Below, piece by piece: positions 1 to 7,381 of a DNA stretch of 64,000 nucleotides. The translations under genes and the position numbers were made by a program. How positions within the stretch are numbered: position 1 is the stretch's first letter; the number at the start of each line of letters is the position of its first letter. Source of the DNA: Streptomyces zaomyceticus (lineage in GTDB: Bacteria; Actinomycetota; Actinomycetes; Streptomycetales; Streptomycetaceae). The stretch covers positions 310,001 to 374,000 of the forward strand of contig NZ_BNBZ01000003.1 of assembly GCF_014656215.1 (NCBI RefSeq), read 5' to 3'. The notes below the pieces were generated by a model. The model was not told the origin of the DNA, did no database searches, and worked only from the letters and a program-made list of their open reading frames with translations.

Positions 1-350
1 ACCGTGCCGCCGGGGACGACCTGGGTGGTGTGGGTGGTGCGGCGCTGCTCGCGGTGGACGAGGCGGGCGCGCCGGATGGACTCCTCGAGGGCGGCGCGGA
101 CGGCCGGGTCGAGCTCGTCGAGGGCGCGGTCGATCGCCTCGGCAGGGACGCGCAGGCTCGGGACGCGGACCTGGTCGAATTTCTCCCCGTAGTCGATCAC
201 CGCGGCCGCGCCATGATGCCTGACGTCCTCGCAGATCGGCCGCACCGTCTCCAGGGCGGCTTCCACGTCGAACTCGGCACGGGGCAGCAGGTCGCGCAGG
301 GCGGAACCCTCGGGGAGGGTCTCGCCGCGCAGATCGATTCGAGAGATCAC
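1..350 (-). CDS. hisD: Histidinol dehydrogenase, N-terminal part (cut by window edge)
   Basis: HisD oxidises L-histidinol to L-histidine with two NAD+, the last step of histidine synthesis in the cytoplasm. The 116 visible codons read [15 protein letters not shown]..., followed by a segment typical of the HisD N-terminus ([19 protein letters not shown]) and ending near TTQVVPGGT. The 3' part with the zinc and catalytic residues lies outside the window. The GTG start at 350 was chosen because upstream sequence gives no better start. No clear Shine-Dalgarno is visible. A GAGAAT hexamer six bases upstream of the GTG on this strand would fit a leaderless transcript. In streptomycetes hisD heads the his operon, so the promoter should lie in 351-633. 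Confidence 0.93.
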   Translation of the reverse strand, partial: MISRIDLRGETLPEGSALRDLLPRAEFDVEAALETVRPICEDVRHHGAAAVIDYGEKFDQVRVPSLRVPAEAIDRALDELDPAVRAALEESIRRARLVHREQRRTTHTTQVVPGGT

Positions 351-389
351 GGGTCAATTCTCGCAGACGGCCCACAGCGTCGGTCGCCC

Positions 390-406
390 GTATCACTGGC
401 TGATAC
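390..406. promoter_or_regulatory. Perfect inverted repeat upstream of hisD
   Basis: GTATCA, five spacer bases, then TGATAC. The palindrome lies about 40 bp upstream of the hisD start codon, where an operator would sit. No regulator can be named from sequence. Confidence 0.4.
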
Positions 407-512
407 ACGCCACACTGGCGTCTTGTCGCCACTCCTGACCGTTAGCGTTCAGCCCGTCACTCAACGGGAAGAACGGCTGTACGAATCCACGAAACCCCTG
501 AAACGGATCGAG

Positions 513-579
513 AACCGGTCGGGAGACCGGCCGGGGGACCGCTCGACGGACCGGCCGGGAACCGGTCGGGAGACCGGCC
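513..579. repeat. Two identical 20-bp repeats, each containing a palindrome
   Basis: AACCGGTCGGGAGACCGGCC occurs at 513-532 and again at 560-579. Each copy contains CCGGTC-GGGA-GACCGG, a perfect 6-bp inverted repeat with a 4-base loop. The pair lies between divergent hisD and the gene at 634, so it could be a pair of operators, two small hairpins in the leader of the plus-strand gene, or simple GC-rich repetition. Confidence 0.45.
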
Positions 580-633
580 CGGAACGGGATCGCGGAATCG
601 TGGGAACGATCGTGGAAAGCGAGGGGGGCGGCA

Positions 634-2259
634 GTGACCGAGCCGCACGACGACGGGATGCCGGACGGGCTCACGGGCCCTGAGCGGGCCGTGTGGCGGG
701 CGTTCCGGATCGGCAGGACGTGCGATCTGACGGAGGGGATCGCGGAGCGGGACGATCCCTTCGGGGGACGGGAGTGGGGAGAGGAGCGGAGCGTCCGCGC
801 CGACGTGGTGGCGCTGCTGCTGCTCGCCGGGCCGCCGGCCCGGTCCGGGCGGGTGGCCGCGCTGAAGCTGCGCGGGGTCCGGATCACCGGCGTGCTGAAC
901 CTGGCGGGCGGGACGATAGGGCCGTACGTCGAGCTGCACGGCTGCCGGTTCGACGGAGAGGTGGTGCTGCCCGAGGCCCGCTTCGGCACCCTGCGGATGG
1001 TCGAGTGCTCCCTGCCTCGCCTGGAGGCGGCCCGGCTGCACACCGAGGGGGACCTGCACCTGCCGCGCTGCCGGGTGAAGCGCGGGATCCGGCTCACCGA
1101 CGCGCAGATCGGCACGGACCTGCTCGTCAACCAGATCCAGGTGTGGCCGGACCGGCGGGGCCGCGCGATCGCGGCGGACGGCCTGGTGGTCGCCCAGGAC
1201 CTCCAGGCCGAGCTGATCGAGACGCACGGGGAGCTGAGCCTGCGCGGCGCGAAGGTCGGCGTCTCGCTGAGCCTGCGCGGCAGTGTGCTGCGGGGCGCGC
1301 AGGGCCGCCGCGCGCTCAACGCACCGCAACTGACGGTGGAGCGCTCGCTCTATCTGAACGCGGCCTGGGTGTACGAGGACTCCGGGACGTACGGGAACTC
1401 GGGGTACCCGGGCGGCGGTTCGACGTCCACCCCGCCGTACGGCGTGACGCCCGCCCAGGGCGCCCGCCGCAAACCGGTCGAGTGCCACGGCGGGGTGCGG
1501 CTCGACGACGGCCGCTTCGGTGACGCCGTGGACCTGCACTACGCCCGGTTCGTGCTGAGCGGGGCACGCCGGGAGGAGGTCTCGCTGCGCAGGATCGTCA
1601 CCCCGGAGCTCCGGTTCAACGGCGAGCGCCCGGAGGAGGGCCGCGTCGTGCTCAACGGCGCGAAGGTCGTCACCCTGATCGACCTGTCGACCGCCTGGCC
1701 GGGTCCCGGCGGGCTCGCGATGGGCGGCTTCGCCTACGAGAACCTCGTGCCGTACGGGCACTTCCCGCTGGCCCGGCGTCTGGAGTGGGTCGCGGCGGCG
1801 ACCCCGGAGTACGCGCCCGAGCCGTACGAGCGGCTGGCGACGGTCCTGCGCAACAGCGGGGAGGACGCCGACGCCCGTGAGGTGCTGCTCGCCAAGCAGC
1901 GACGCAGACGGGAGACCCTGCCGCTGGCGGGGAAGCTGTGGGGATACCTCCAGGACTGGACCGTGGCCTACGGCTACCGGCCGGGCCGGGCGGCGCTGTG
2001 GATGGCGGTCCTGTGGGCGGCGGGCACGGTGGCCTTCTCCCACTACCGCCCGATACCGCTGAAGGCGGAGGAGGCGCCCGCGTGGAACGGCACGCTGTAC
2101 GCCCTGGACCTGCTGCTCCCGGTGATCAACCTCGGCCAGGACGGCTACTGGCGCCTGGAGGGCATCTGGCAGTGGGCGGCGGCGGTGCTCATCCTGCTGG
2201 GCTGGATCCTGGCGACGACGGTGGCGGCCGGCGCCACCCGGCTGCTGAGCAGGGGGTGA
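634..2259 (+). CDS. Membrane-anchored protein with a pentapeptide-like beta-helix domain
   Basis: 541 aa. Residues about 70-380 repeat short leucine-spaced strands (for example LKLRGVRITGVLNLAGGTI) like a right-handed beta-helix of the pentapeptide-repeat or bactofilin kind. Two hydrophobic segments lie near the C-terminus, around residues 450-470 and 513-535, so the large domain is tethered to the membrane by its C-terminal end. Streptomyces homologues are often labelled membrane-associated oxidoreductase, but I see no Rossmann glycine motif or redox cysteines, so that name is not supported here. The GTG start has a purine-rich ribosome site (AGGGGGG) 5 bases upstream. Function unknown. Confidence 0.8.
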   Translation: MTEPHDDGMPDGLTGPERAVWRAFRIGRTCDLTEGIAERDDPFGGREWGEERSVRADVVALLLLAGPPARSGRVAALKLRGVRITGVLNLAGGTIGPYVELHGCRFDGEVVLPEARFGTLRMVECSLPRLEAARLHTEGDLHLPRCRVKRGIRLTDAQIGTDLLVNQIQVWPDRRGRAIAADGLVVAQDLQAELIETHGELSLRGAKVGVSLSLRGSVLRGAQGRRALNAPQLTVERSLYLNAAWVYEDSGTYGNSGYPGGGSTSTPPYGVTPAQGARRKPVECHGGVRLDDGRFGDAVDLHYARFVLSGARREEVSLRRIVTPELRFNGERPEEGRVVLNGAKVVTLIDLSTAWPGPGGLAMGGFAYENLVPYGHFPLARRLEWVAAATPEYAPEPYERLATVLRNSGEDADAREVLLAKQRRRRETLPLAGKLWGYLQDWTVAYGYRPGRAALWMAVLWAAGTVAFSHYRPIPLKAEEAPAWNGTLYALDLLLPVINLGQDGYWRLEGIWQWAAAVLILLGWILATTVAAGATRLLSRG

Positions 2260-2335
2260 GGGGGCAAAGGTTTGGTGTGAGGGACGTGACGTCTGCTGCC
2301 GCGGGGGCGGGGGCCGGGAGAGAATACGTCCCACC

Positions 2336-3388
2336 ATGTCCTTGTTCCGCGCCCTGGTCGGCGCCGTCCGTTCGGTCCGGCACGCCCCGCGCCTCGCCGC
2401 CGGGTTCGTGCCGGACGACGACGTGCTGCTCGACGCCCCGGACGAGCGGCTCGCCCCCGCCCTGGTCGCCGCCGCCCTCGCCGACCCGGAGCCCGCCGCG
2501 AAACTGCTCGCCACCACGCGGGACTCCGGCGAGTGGGAGGACCGCGACCGGTATGTCACCCGGCTCGCCACCTTCGCGTACAGCAGGGGCGACTGGCTGA
2601 CCCACTGGCTCTCCGCCGCCCCCGGCGATCCCGACGCGATGCTCGTCACCGCGCAGCTCGCCGTGCGCCAGGCGTGGGAGTCGCCCGCGCGGGCCGAGCG
2701 GCTGCGCGAGCTCGGCCCGCTGATCCACGCGGTCGTCGAGGGAGCTCCGCACGATCCGGTGCCGTGGCGACTCGCCCTGGACCACGCCCGCGGCTCGCAC
2801 GCCGGGCACACCGTCTTCGAATCGCTCTGGGAGCAGGCCGTGCGCCGCTCCCCGCACCACTACGGCTGTCATGTGGCGGCGCTGAAGTACCTCTCCGCCC
2901 AGTGGTACGGCTCGCACCGCGCCGCCTTCGACTTCGCGGAGCAGGCGGCGGACGACGCGGCCCCGGACTCGCTCGTCCGGGCGCTGCCGGTCCGCGCGGC
3001 CTACGACCGGCTCCGGGTGCCGGCGGACCGGGACCCGTCCGTGCCGGAGAGGCGGATCGACCGGGCGGCGGATCGCGCCCTGGCCCTGTCGGCGGGCTTC
3101 CCGACGGGTGACCCGTGGCCGGCCGAGGTCCGCAACCTGCTGGCGTACGTGCTGGTGGAGCGGGCGCGGTGGGAGGAGGCGCGGGACGAGTTCGACCGGA
3201 TCGGGGCCCACGCGACCTCGTTCCCGTGGGGGGCGCCGCGGGCGGCCGGGAGGGGAGCCGTACGGGAGGATCCGCTGCGCCGGTTCCTCGGCGCGCGGGA
3301 CCGGGTCGGGGGCGAGTTGTCCCGCCGTACCCCTCTCTGGGACACCGGACGTGGACGGGCCGGACGGGGCGGGCCCGGCGGCCATTAG
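2336..3388 (+). CDS. Conserved hypothetical protein, helical-repeat (TPR-like)
   Basis: 350 aa, soluble, with no signal peptide or membrane segment. Alternating helices rich in Ala, Arg, Trp and Leu (for example WLTHWLSAAPGDPDAMLVTAQLAVRQAW, and a later WEEARDEF) suggest a TPR-like or Sel1-like solenoid. The last 40 residues are Arg/Gly-rich and look unstructured. It runs in the same direction as the genes on either side; the next gene starts 11 bp beyond its stop. I do not recognise an enzyme motif and assign no function. Confidence 0.72.
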   Translation: MSLFRALVGAVRSVRHAPRLAAGFVPDDDVLLDAPDERLAPALVAAALADPEPAAKLLATTRDSGEWEDRDRYVTRLATFAYSRGDWLTHWLSAAPGDPDAMLVTAQLAVRQAWESPARAERLRELGPLIHAVVEGAPHDPVPWRLALDHARGSHAGHTVFESLWEQAVRRSPHHYGCHVAALKYLSAQWYGSHRAAFDFAEQAADDAAPDSLVRALPVRAAYDRLRVPADRDPSVPERRIDRAADRALALSAGFPTGDPWPAEVRNLLAYVLVERARWEEARDEFDRIGAHATSFPWGAPRAAGRGAVREDPLRRFLGARDRVGGELSRRTPLWDTGRGRAGRGGPGGH

Positions 3389-3399
3389 GCTTGACCGCT

Positions 3400-4137
3400 G
3401 TGACCACCGCTCGCCTGCCTCTCTTCCCGCTCAACGCGGTGCTTTTCCCGGGCCTCGTGCTGCCGCTGAACGTCTTCGAGGAGCGTTATCGCGCCATGAT
3501 GCGCGAGCTGCTCACGATCGACGACTCGGAGCCGCGCCGCTTCGCCGTCGTCGCCATCCGTGACGGCCGCGAGGTCGCGCCGACCGCCCCCGGCATGCCG
3601 GACCAGACGGCGCTGCCGGAGCGGGGCCCGGCAGCGGGCTTCGGCTCCGACCCCATCCAGTCCTTCCACCGGGTCGGCTGTATCGCCGACGCGGCCACGA
3701 TCCGGGAGCGCGCGGACGGCAGCTTCGAGGTGATGGCCACCGGCACGACCCGGGTGAAACTGCTGTCGGTCGACGCGACCGGGCCGTTCCTGGTCGCCGA
3801 GATCGAGGAGATCCCGGAGGAACAGGGCGAGGAGGCCGGCACCCTCGCCGAGGGCGTTCTGCGGGCCTTCCGCAGCTACCAGAAGCGGCTGGCGGGGGCA
3901 CGGGAGCGTTCGCTGACGACGAGCGAGCTGCCGGACGACCCCTCCGTGGTGTCGTACCTGGTCGCGGCGGCGGCGGTGCTCGACACGCCGTCGAAGCAGC
4001 GGCTGCTCCAGGCCCCGGACACGGCGACCCGGCTGCGCGAGGAGCTGACGCTGCTGCGCGCGGAGACGGCGGTACTGCGGCATCTGCCGTCGCTGCCGGT
4101 GGTGGATCTGACGCAGGCCCCGACGTACCCGAACTGA
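3400..4137 (+). CDS. LON N-terminal (substrate-binding) domain protein
   Basis: 245 aa. It begins VTTARLPLFPLNAVLFPGLVLPLNVFEERYRAM, the signature opening of the LON substrate-binding domain (PF02190), which covers nearly the whole protein. The AAA+ and Ser/Lys protease domains of true Lon are absent, so this is the stand-alone type, with a role in substrate or protein binding at best. A TAGGCT hexamer lies 8 bases before the GTG and no Shine-Dalgarno is present, so the mRNA may be leaderless. The next gene follows after 15 bp and is probably cotranscribed. Confidence 0.88.
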   Translation: MTTARLPLFPLNAVLFPGLVLPLNVFEERYRAMMRELLTIDDSEPRRFAVVAIRDGREVAPTAPGMPDQTALPERGPAAGFGSDPIQSFHRVGCIADAATIRERADGSFEVMATGTTRVKLLSVDATGPFLVAEIEEIPEEQGEEAGTLAEGVLRAFRSYQKRLAGARERSLTTSELPDDPSVVSYLVAAAAVLDTPSKQRLLQAPDTATRLREELTLLRAETAVLRHLPSLPVVDLTQAPTYPN

Positions 4138-4152
4138 GCCGAGGAGGCGCCC

Positions 4153-4650
4153 GTGGCGAAGAAGCAGAAGAAGAACGGCGGCGGCACCCCGGCGACGGTG
4201 GCCCTGACGGCGGCGGGAACGCCGTTCACCCTGCACGCGTACGAGCACGACCCGGCCTCCCCCTCGTACGGCGAGGAGGCCGCGGAGGCCCTCGGCGTCT
4301 CCCCCGACCGGGTCTTCAAGACCCTGGTGGCGGATGTCGACGGCGAGCTGACGGTCGCGGTGGTGCCGGTGGCGGGCCAGCTCGACCTGAAGGCGCTGGC
4401 CTCGGCGGTCGGCGGCAAGCGCGCGGCGATGGCGGACCCGGCGGCGGCCGAGCGCACCACCGGCTACGTCCGGGGCGGTATCTCCCCGCTCGGCCAGCGC
4501 AAGCGGCTCCGCACGGTCCTCGACGCCTCGGCCTCGGACCACGCGTCCATCTGCATCTCGGCGGGCCGGCGCGGCCTGGAGGTGGAGCTCTCCCCCACCG
4601 ATCTGGCCGCGCTCACCTCGGCGGTGCTGGCCCCGATCGGCCGCGCCTGA
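4153..4650 (+). CDS. ybaK: YbaK/EbsC-family Cys-tRNA(Pro) deacylase
   Basis: 165 aa, close to the normal size for the family. YbaK-type proteins hydrolyse Cys-tRNA(Pro) or related mischarged tRNAs in trans, correcting a prolyl-tRNA synthetase error. Family features are seen: the substrate-pocket segment VFKTLVADVDGELTVAVVPV (around residues 56-76) and a glycine-rich stretch YVRGGISPLGQRKRL (around 111-125). The Lys-rich N-terminus (MAKKQKKNGGG) is typical of actinomycete members. The GTG start follows GAGGAG by 6 bases. Confidence 0.9.
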   Translation: MAKKQKKNGGGTPATVALTAAGTPFTLHAYEHDPASPSYGEEAAEALGVSPDRVFKTLVADVDGELTVAVVPVAGQLDLKALASAVGGKRAAMADPAAAERTTGYVRGGISPLGQRKRLRTVLDASASDHASICISAGRRGLEVELSPTDLAALTSAVLAPIGRA

Positions 4651-4656
4651 CGGAGT

Positions 4657-5298
4657 TCAGCCCGCGCTCGGGCCCTGGGTGTACGGCTTCGGCATGTCCC
4701 ACGGCTCGGGCTCCGGGTCGCGCGGGCCGAAGACGGCCGTGAGCGCCAGGTGCACGATCATCGCGGCGAGCGGCCAGGCCAGCAGCGCGGCGGCCCCCAG
4801 GTTGAGTTCGAGCGGCGCCTCGAAGGCGATGTTGGGCCCGACCGCCTTGGCGTGGGCGATCACGTCGCTCGTCGGGCCGAAGTACGTCCCGAGGCCCCAG
4901 GCGAGCAGGGAGCCGAGCACACCGCCCAGCGCGAGACCGAGCACCAGCGGGACGCCGCCCTTGCGGCGCAGCAGGAAGACGACGAGCCCGGCCACCGCTC
5001 CGAAGGCCAGGGCGAGGAGCACGAACGTTCCGTCCGCGCCGATCGCGGTCTCCCCCTCGGAGTTGCGGAGGTAGACCCCCTTGCCGTCCGAGATGAGCAG
5101 GACGCGCGGGGCCAGATTCAGCCAGAGCACCCCGAGCAGCGCGCCCGCGATCGCGGAGACCACGGTCACCAGCACACCCTGGAGGACCTCGGCCGCCGTG
5201 ATCGGGTCCCCGGCCGGGCCGTGCATCGGCGGAGGCGGCGGCGGCCAGTCGGGATCGTGCGGCGATGGCTGGTGAGGCGGAGTCAGAGGTGCGGTCAC
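4657..5298 (-). CDS. Four-helix membrane protein with a Pro-rich N-terminus
   Basis: 213 aa. A proline-rich cytoplasmic head (WPPPPPPMHGP) is followed by about four membrane helices: VLVTVVSAIAGALLGVLWL, TFVLLALAFGAVAGLVVFLL, LVLGLALGGVLGSLLAWGLG and a last one near LAAMIVHLALTAVF. The loop between helices 1 and 2 contains a charged hydrophilic patch. It resembles small actinomycete membrane proteins of the DUF2567 kind, but I am not certain of the family. The GTG start was chosen because in-frame codons further upstream have no other start. It lies 34 bp downstream of the ABC permease on the same strand and may share its transcript. It converges with ybaK, whose stop is 6 bp away. Confidence 0.75.
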   Translation of the reverse strand: MTAPLTPPHQPSPHDPDWPPPPPPMHGPAGDPITAAEVLQGVLVTVVSAIAGALLGVLWLNLAPRVLLISDGKGVYLRNSEGETAIGADGTFVLLALAFGAVAGLVVFLLRRKGGVPLVLGLALGGVLGSLLAWGLGTYFGPTSDVIAHAKAVGPNIAFEAPLELNLGAAALLAWPLAAMIVHLALTAVFGPRDPEPEPWDMPKPYTQGPSAG

Positions 5299-5332
5299 CC
5301 CGCCATCGTGCCAGGTGTGCCTGTGACCCGCC

Positions 5333-6166
5333 TCAGCGGACGGCGGCCCGCCGGTACGCCCAGGTGGCGACCGCAAGGGAGACCACGCCGACCACTCCGC
5401 ACACGGCGAGGTCGAGGGCGACGGCCGCCCAGTCCGGATCCGGGTCGAAGGTGCGGGCCAGGGCCTCCACGCCGTACGTCGACGGCAGCAGGTCCCGTGC
5501 CCAGCCGATGGGCTCGGGCAGCCGCTCCGCCGGGAGCACGCCGAGGAGCAGCGCGGCGGACATGCCGAGCTGGCCGAGGAGGGTGGCCAGTTCCTGACGG
5601 GGCGCGAGCAGACCGAGGGCCGCGCCGAGTCCGGCGAGGGCGGCTCCGGCGAGCGGGACGACGGCGGCCAGGATCCAGAGGTGCCCCAGGGGCAGTCCGA
5701 AGAGCACGGATCCCGCGACGGCGGTGACGGCGGTCCCGGGCACGGTGAAGGAGGCGTACGCCCCCGCCGCGCCGAGCACGACGGCCGCGGGCGGCACGGG
5801 CAGGGTGGCGTAGTGGTCGAGGCCACCGGTGGCCCGCAGCTGCCCGAAGTACTGGGCGAGCAGGTTGAGCGCGACGAAGGCGACGACGAGGACGGTGGAG
5901 CCGGCCACGACGGCGCGCGCCTCGGAGCCGCCGTCCACGACCCCGCGCATCAGGACCATGATCCCGACGGACTGGAAGGTGGCGACGAAGAGCAGCGGGA
6001 TGCGGGCGACCCGGGCGCGGGAGAGCTGCGCGCGGTAGACGGCGGCCAGGGCCGGCAGCAGCCGGGCGCGCGGGGCCAGGGGCGCGGCGGCCACTTCGTC
6101 GTCGGTGGCGCTGCCCCGGCCGGAAAGCGCGCCGGTCGGCAGGACCTCGGCGGGCACGGTGCTCAC
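5333..6166 (-). CDS. ABC-2 type transporter permease
   Basis: 277 aa with six predicted membrane helices, starting around IPLLFVATFQSVGIMVLM. A glycine-rich stretch, GTAVTAVAGSVLFGLPLGHLW, and a C-terminal YGVEALARTFDPDP loop are typical of ABC-2 permeases of the DrrB/NodJ type. The ATP-binding partner lies upstream on the same strand. I chose the GTG at 6166 (VSTVPAEVLPTG). The reading frame stays open up to 6322, but that extension translates to Ala/Arg/Thr repeats made of GTGCGG-like DNA and is unlikely to be protein. The pair probably exports a small molecule or lipid; the substrate cannot be inferred. Confidence 0.85.
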   Translation of the reverse strand: MSTVPAEVLPTGALSGRGSATDDEVAAAPLAPRARLLPALAAVYRAQLSRARVARIPLLFVATFQSVGIMVLMRGVVDGGSEARAVVAGSTVLVVAFVALNLLAQYFGQLRATGGLDHYATLPVPPAAVVLGAAGAYASFTVPGTAVTAVAGSVLFGLPLGHLWILAAVVPLAGAALAGLGAALGLLAPRQELATLLGQLGMSAALLLGVLPAERLPEPIGWARDLLPSTYGVEALARTFDPDPDWAAVALDLAVCGVVGVVSLAVATWAYRRAAVR

Positions 6167-6184
6167 TGCGTACAGCTCCTGGGG

Positions 6185-6385
6185 GTGACGTGCGGTGCGT
6201 GCGGTAGAGGCGGTACGTGCGGTGCGGGCCGTACGTGCTGCCCGACGGCCGGCGCGTGCGGTGCGGGCCGGGTGCGTGGTGCGGGCCGCGGGTGCGCGGC
6301 CTCCGGGGTCCGCGGTATGCACGGCGTCCGCGGGACGTGCGGCGCCCTCGGTCCGTGCGGTGTGCGCCGTACGGGCGCCGTGCGC
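6185..6385. repeat. Low-complexity GTGCGG/GTACG-type repeats between ABC genes
   Basis: About 200 bp built from imperfect copies of GTGCGG, CGTACG and GCGGGCC, with no fixed unit length. It separates the ATPase stop (6390) from the permease start (6166), whereas such gene pairs normally abut. In frame with the permease it would encode ARTARTARTASTART-like sequence. Confidence 0.6.
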
Positions 6386-6389
6386 GGGG

Positions 6390-7370
6390 TCACGCCTTCA
6401 CCAGCCCCTCCGTCGCGCCGCCCAGCGCCAGATACACGTCCTCCAGGCTGGGCGTCGCCAGGGTGAAGTCGTCGAGCGCGGCGAAGGCGGCCCCGCCGGT
6501 GACGGTGGCGACGGCCGCCCGGGCCGCGTCCGGGGCGAGCCGGAGGACCCAGCGCCGCCCGGTCTCCTGGGCGAGCCCGCGCAGCGCGGCCACCTCGGGC
6601 AGCTGGAGCGGCGCCGACTCGCGCCAGACCAGTTCGACGCGGACCTCGCCCGCGACGCGTTCCTTGAGTCCGGCGGGCGTGTCGCAGGCGATGACGCGGC
6701 CGTGCTCGAGGACGGCGACCCGGTCGAGCACGGTCTCGGCCTCGATGACGTTGTGGGTGACGAGCAGCACGGTGGTGCCCTGCTCGGCGCGCCGCCGGTC
6801 GACGGCCGCCCAGACGGCGCGCCGGGCGATCGGGTCCATGCCGGTGGTGGGCTCGTCGAGGACGAGGACGGGGCGCTCGCCGACGAGCGCGGCGGCGACG
6901 CAGGCGAGCCGCCGCTGTCCGCCGGAGAGCTTCCTGAGCGGCCGGGAGGCGAGCGCGCCGAGGCCGAGCTCCTCCAGGACGGCGTCCCGCTCGGCGCGCG
7001 CGTCGTGGGCGCCGAGGCCGCGCAGCCGGCCGGTGGTCTCGGCGGCGAGGGCGACGGTCAGGTCGTCGAGGGCGGTGGACTCCTGGCCGAGGTAGGCGAG
7101 GAGCCGGGACGCCCGGTCGGGATGGCGCACGAGGTCGTGGCCGAGGAGCCGGACGCTGCCGGAGTCGGGGCGCATCAGCCCGGTGAGCTGGCGGACGAGG
7201 GTGGACTTGCCGGCTCCGTTGGGTCCGAGCAGGCCGAAGATCTCGCCGCCGCGCACGTCGAGGCTGATCCCGTCGGTGGCTCGCACCTCGGGTGTCGCGG
7301 GCGCACCGCGCCGACCGCGCGTGGCGGGGTACGTCTTGACCAGATCCCGCACCACGCACACCGTACTCAC
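6390..7370 (-). CDS. ABC transporter ATP-binding protein (drug/polyketide exporter type)
   Basis: 326 aa. Walker A is LLGPNGAGKSTL near residue 50, the signature is KLSGGQRRLACVAAAL, Walker B is VLVLDEPTTGMDP and the H-loop is VTHNVIEAE. All are intact. The C-terminal 90 residues form the extension seen in DrrA-like ATPases. Its partner is the permease at 5333-6166. The GTG start has no Shine-Dalgarno; TAGGCT at 7379-7384, overlapping the stop codon of the upstream NYN gene, sits 8 bases before it, so it may have its own leaderless promoter. Confidence 0.9.
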   Translation of the reverse strand: MSTVCVVRDLVKTYPATRGRRGAPATPEVRATDGISLDVRGGEIFGLLGPNGAGKSTLVRQLTGLMRPDSGSVRLLGHDLVRHPDRASRLLAYLGQESTALDDLTVALAAETTGRLRGLGAHDARAERDAVLEELGLGALASRPLRKLSGGQRRLACVAAALVGERPVLVLDEPTTGMDPIARRAVWAAVDRRRAEQGTTVLLVTHNVIEAETVLDRVAVLEHGRVIACDTPAGLKERVAGEVRVELVWRESAPLQLPEVAALRGLAQETGRRWVLRLAPDAARAAVATVTGGAAFAALDDFTLATPSLEDVYLALGGATEGLVKA

Positions 7371-7381
7371 GGGGGAAGAGC

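Noticed and set aside
457..2811. 784-codon minus-strand frame across the intergenic region and two genes
   Set aside because: It crosses gene boundaries and the repeats at 513-579; composition is that of antisense GC-rich DNA.
5333..6322. Longer permease start at 6322
   Set aside because: The extra 52 residues are Ala/Arg/Thr repeats from the GTGCGG block and precede the usual N-terminus.
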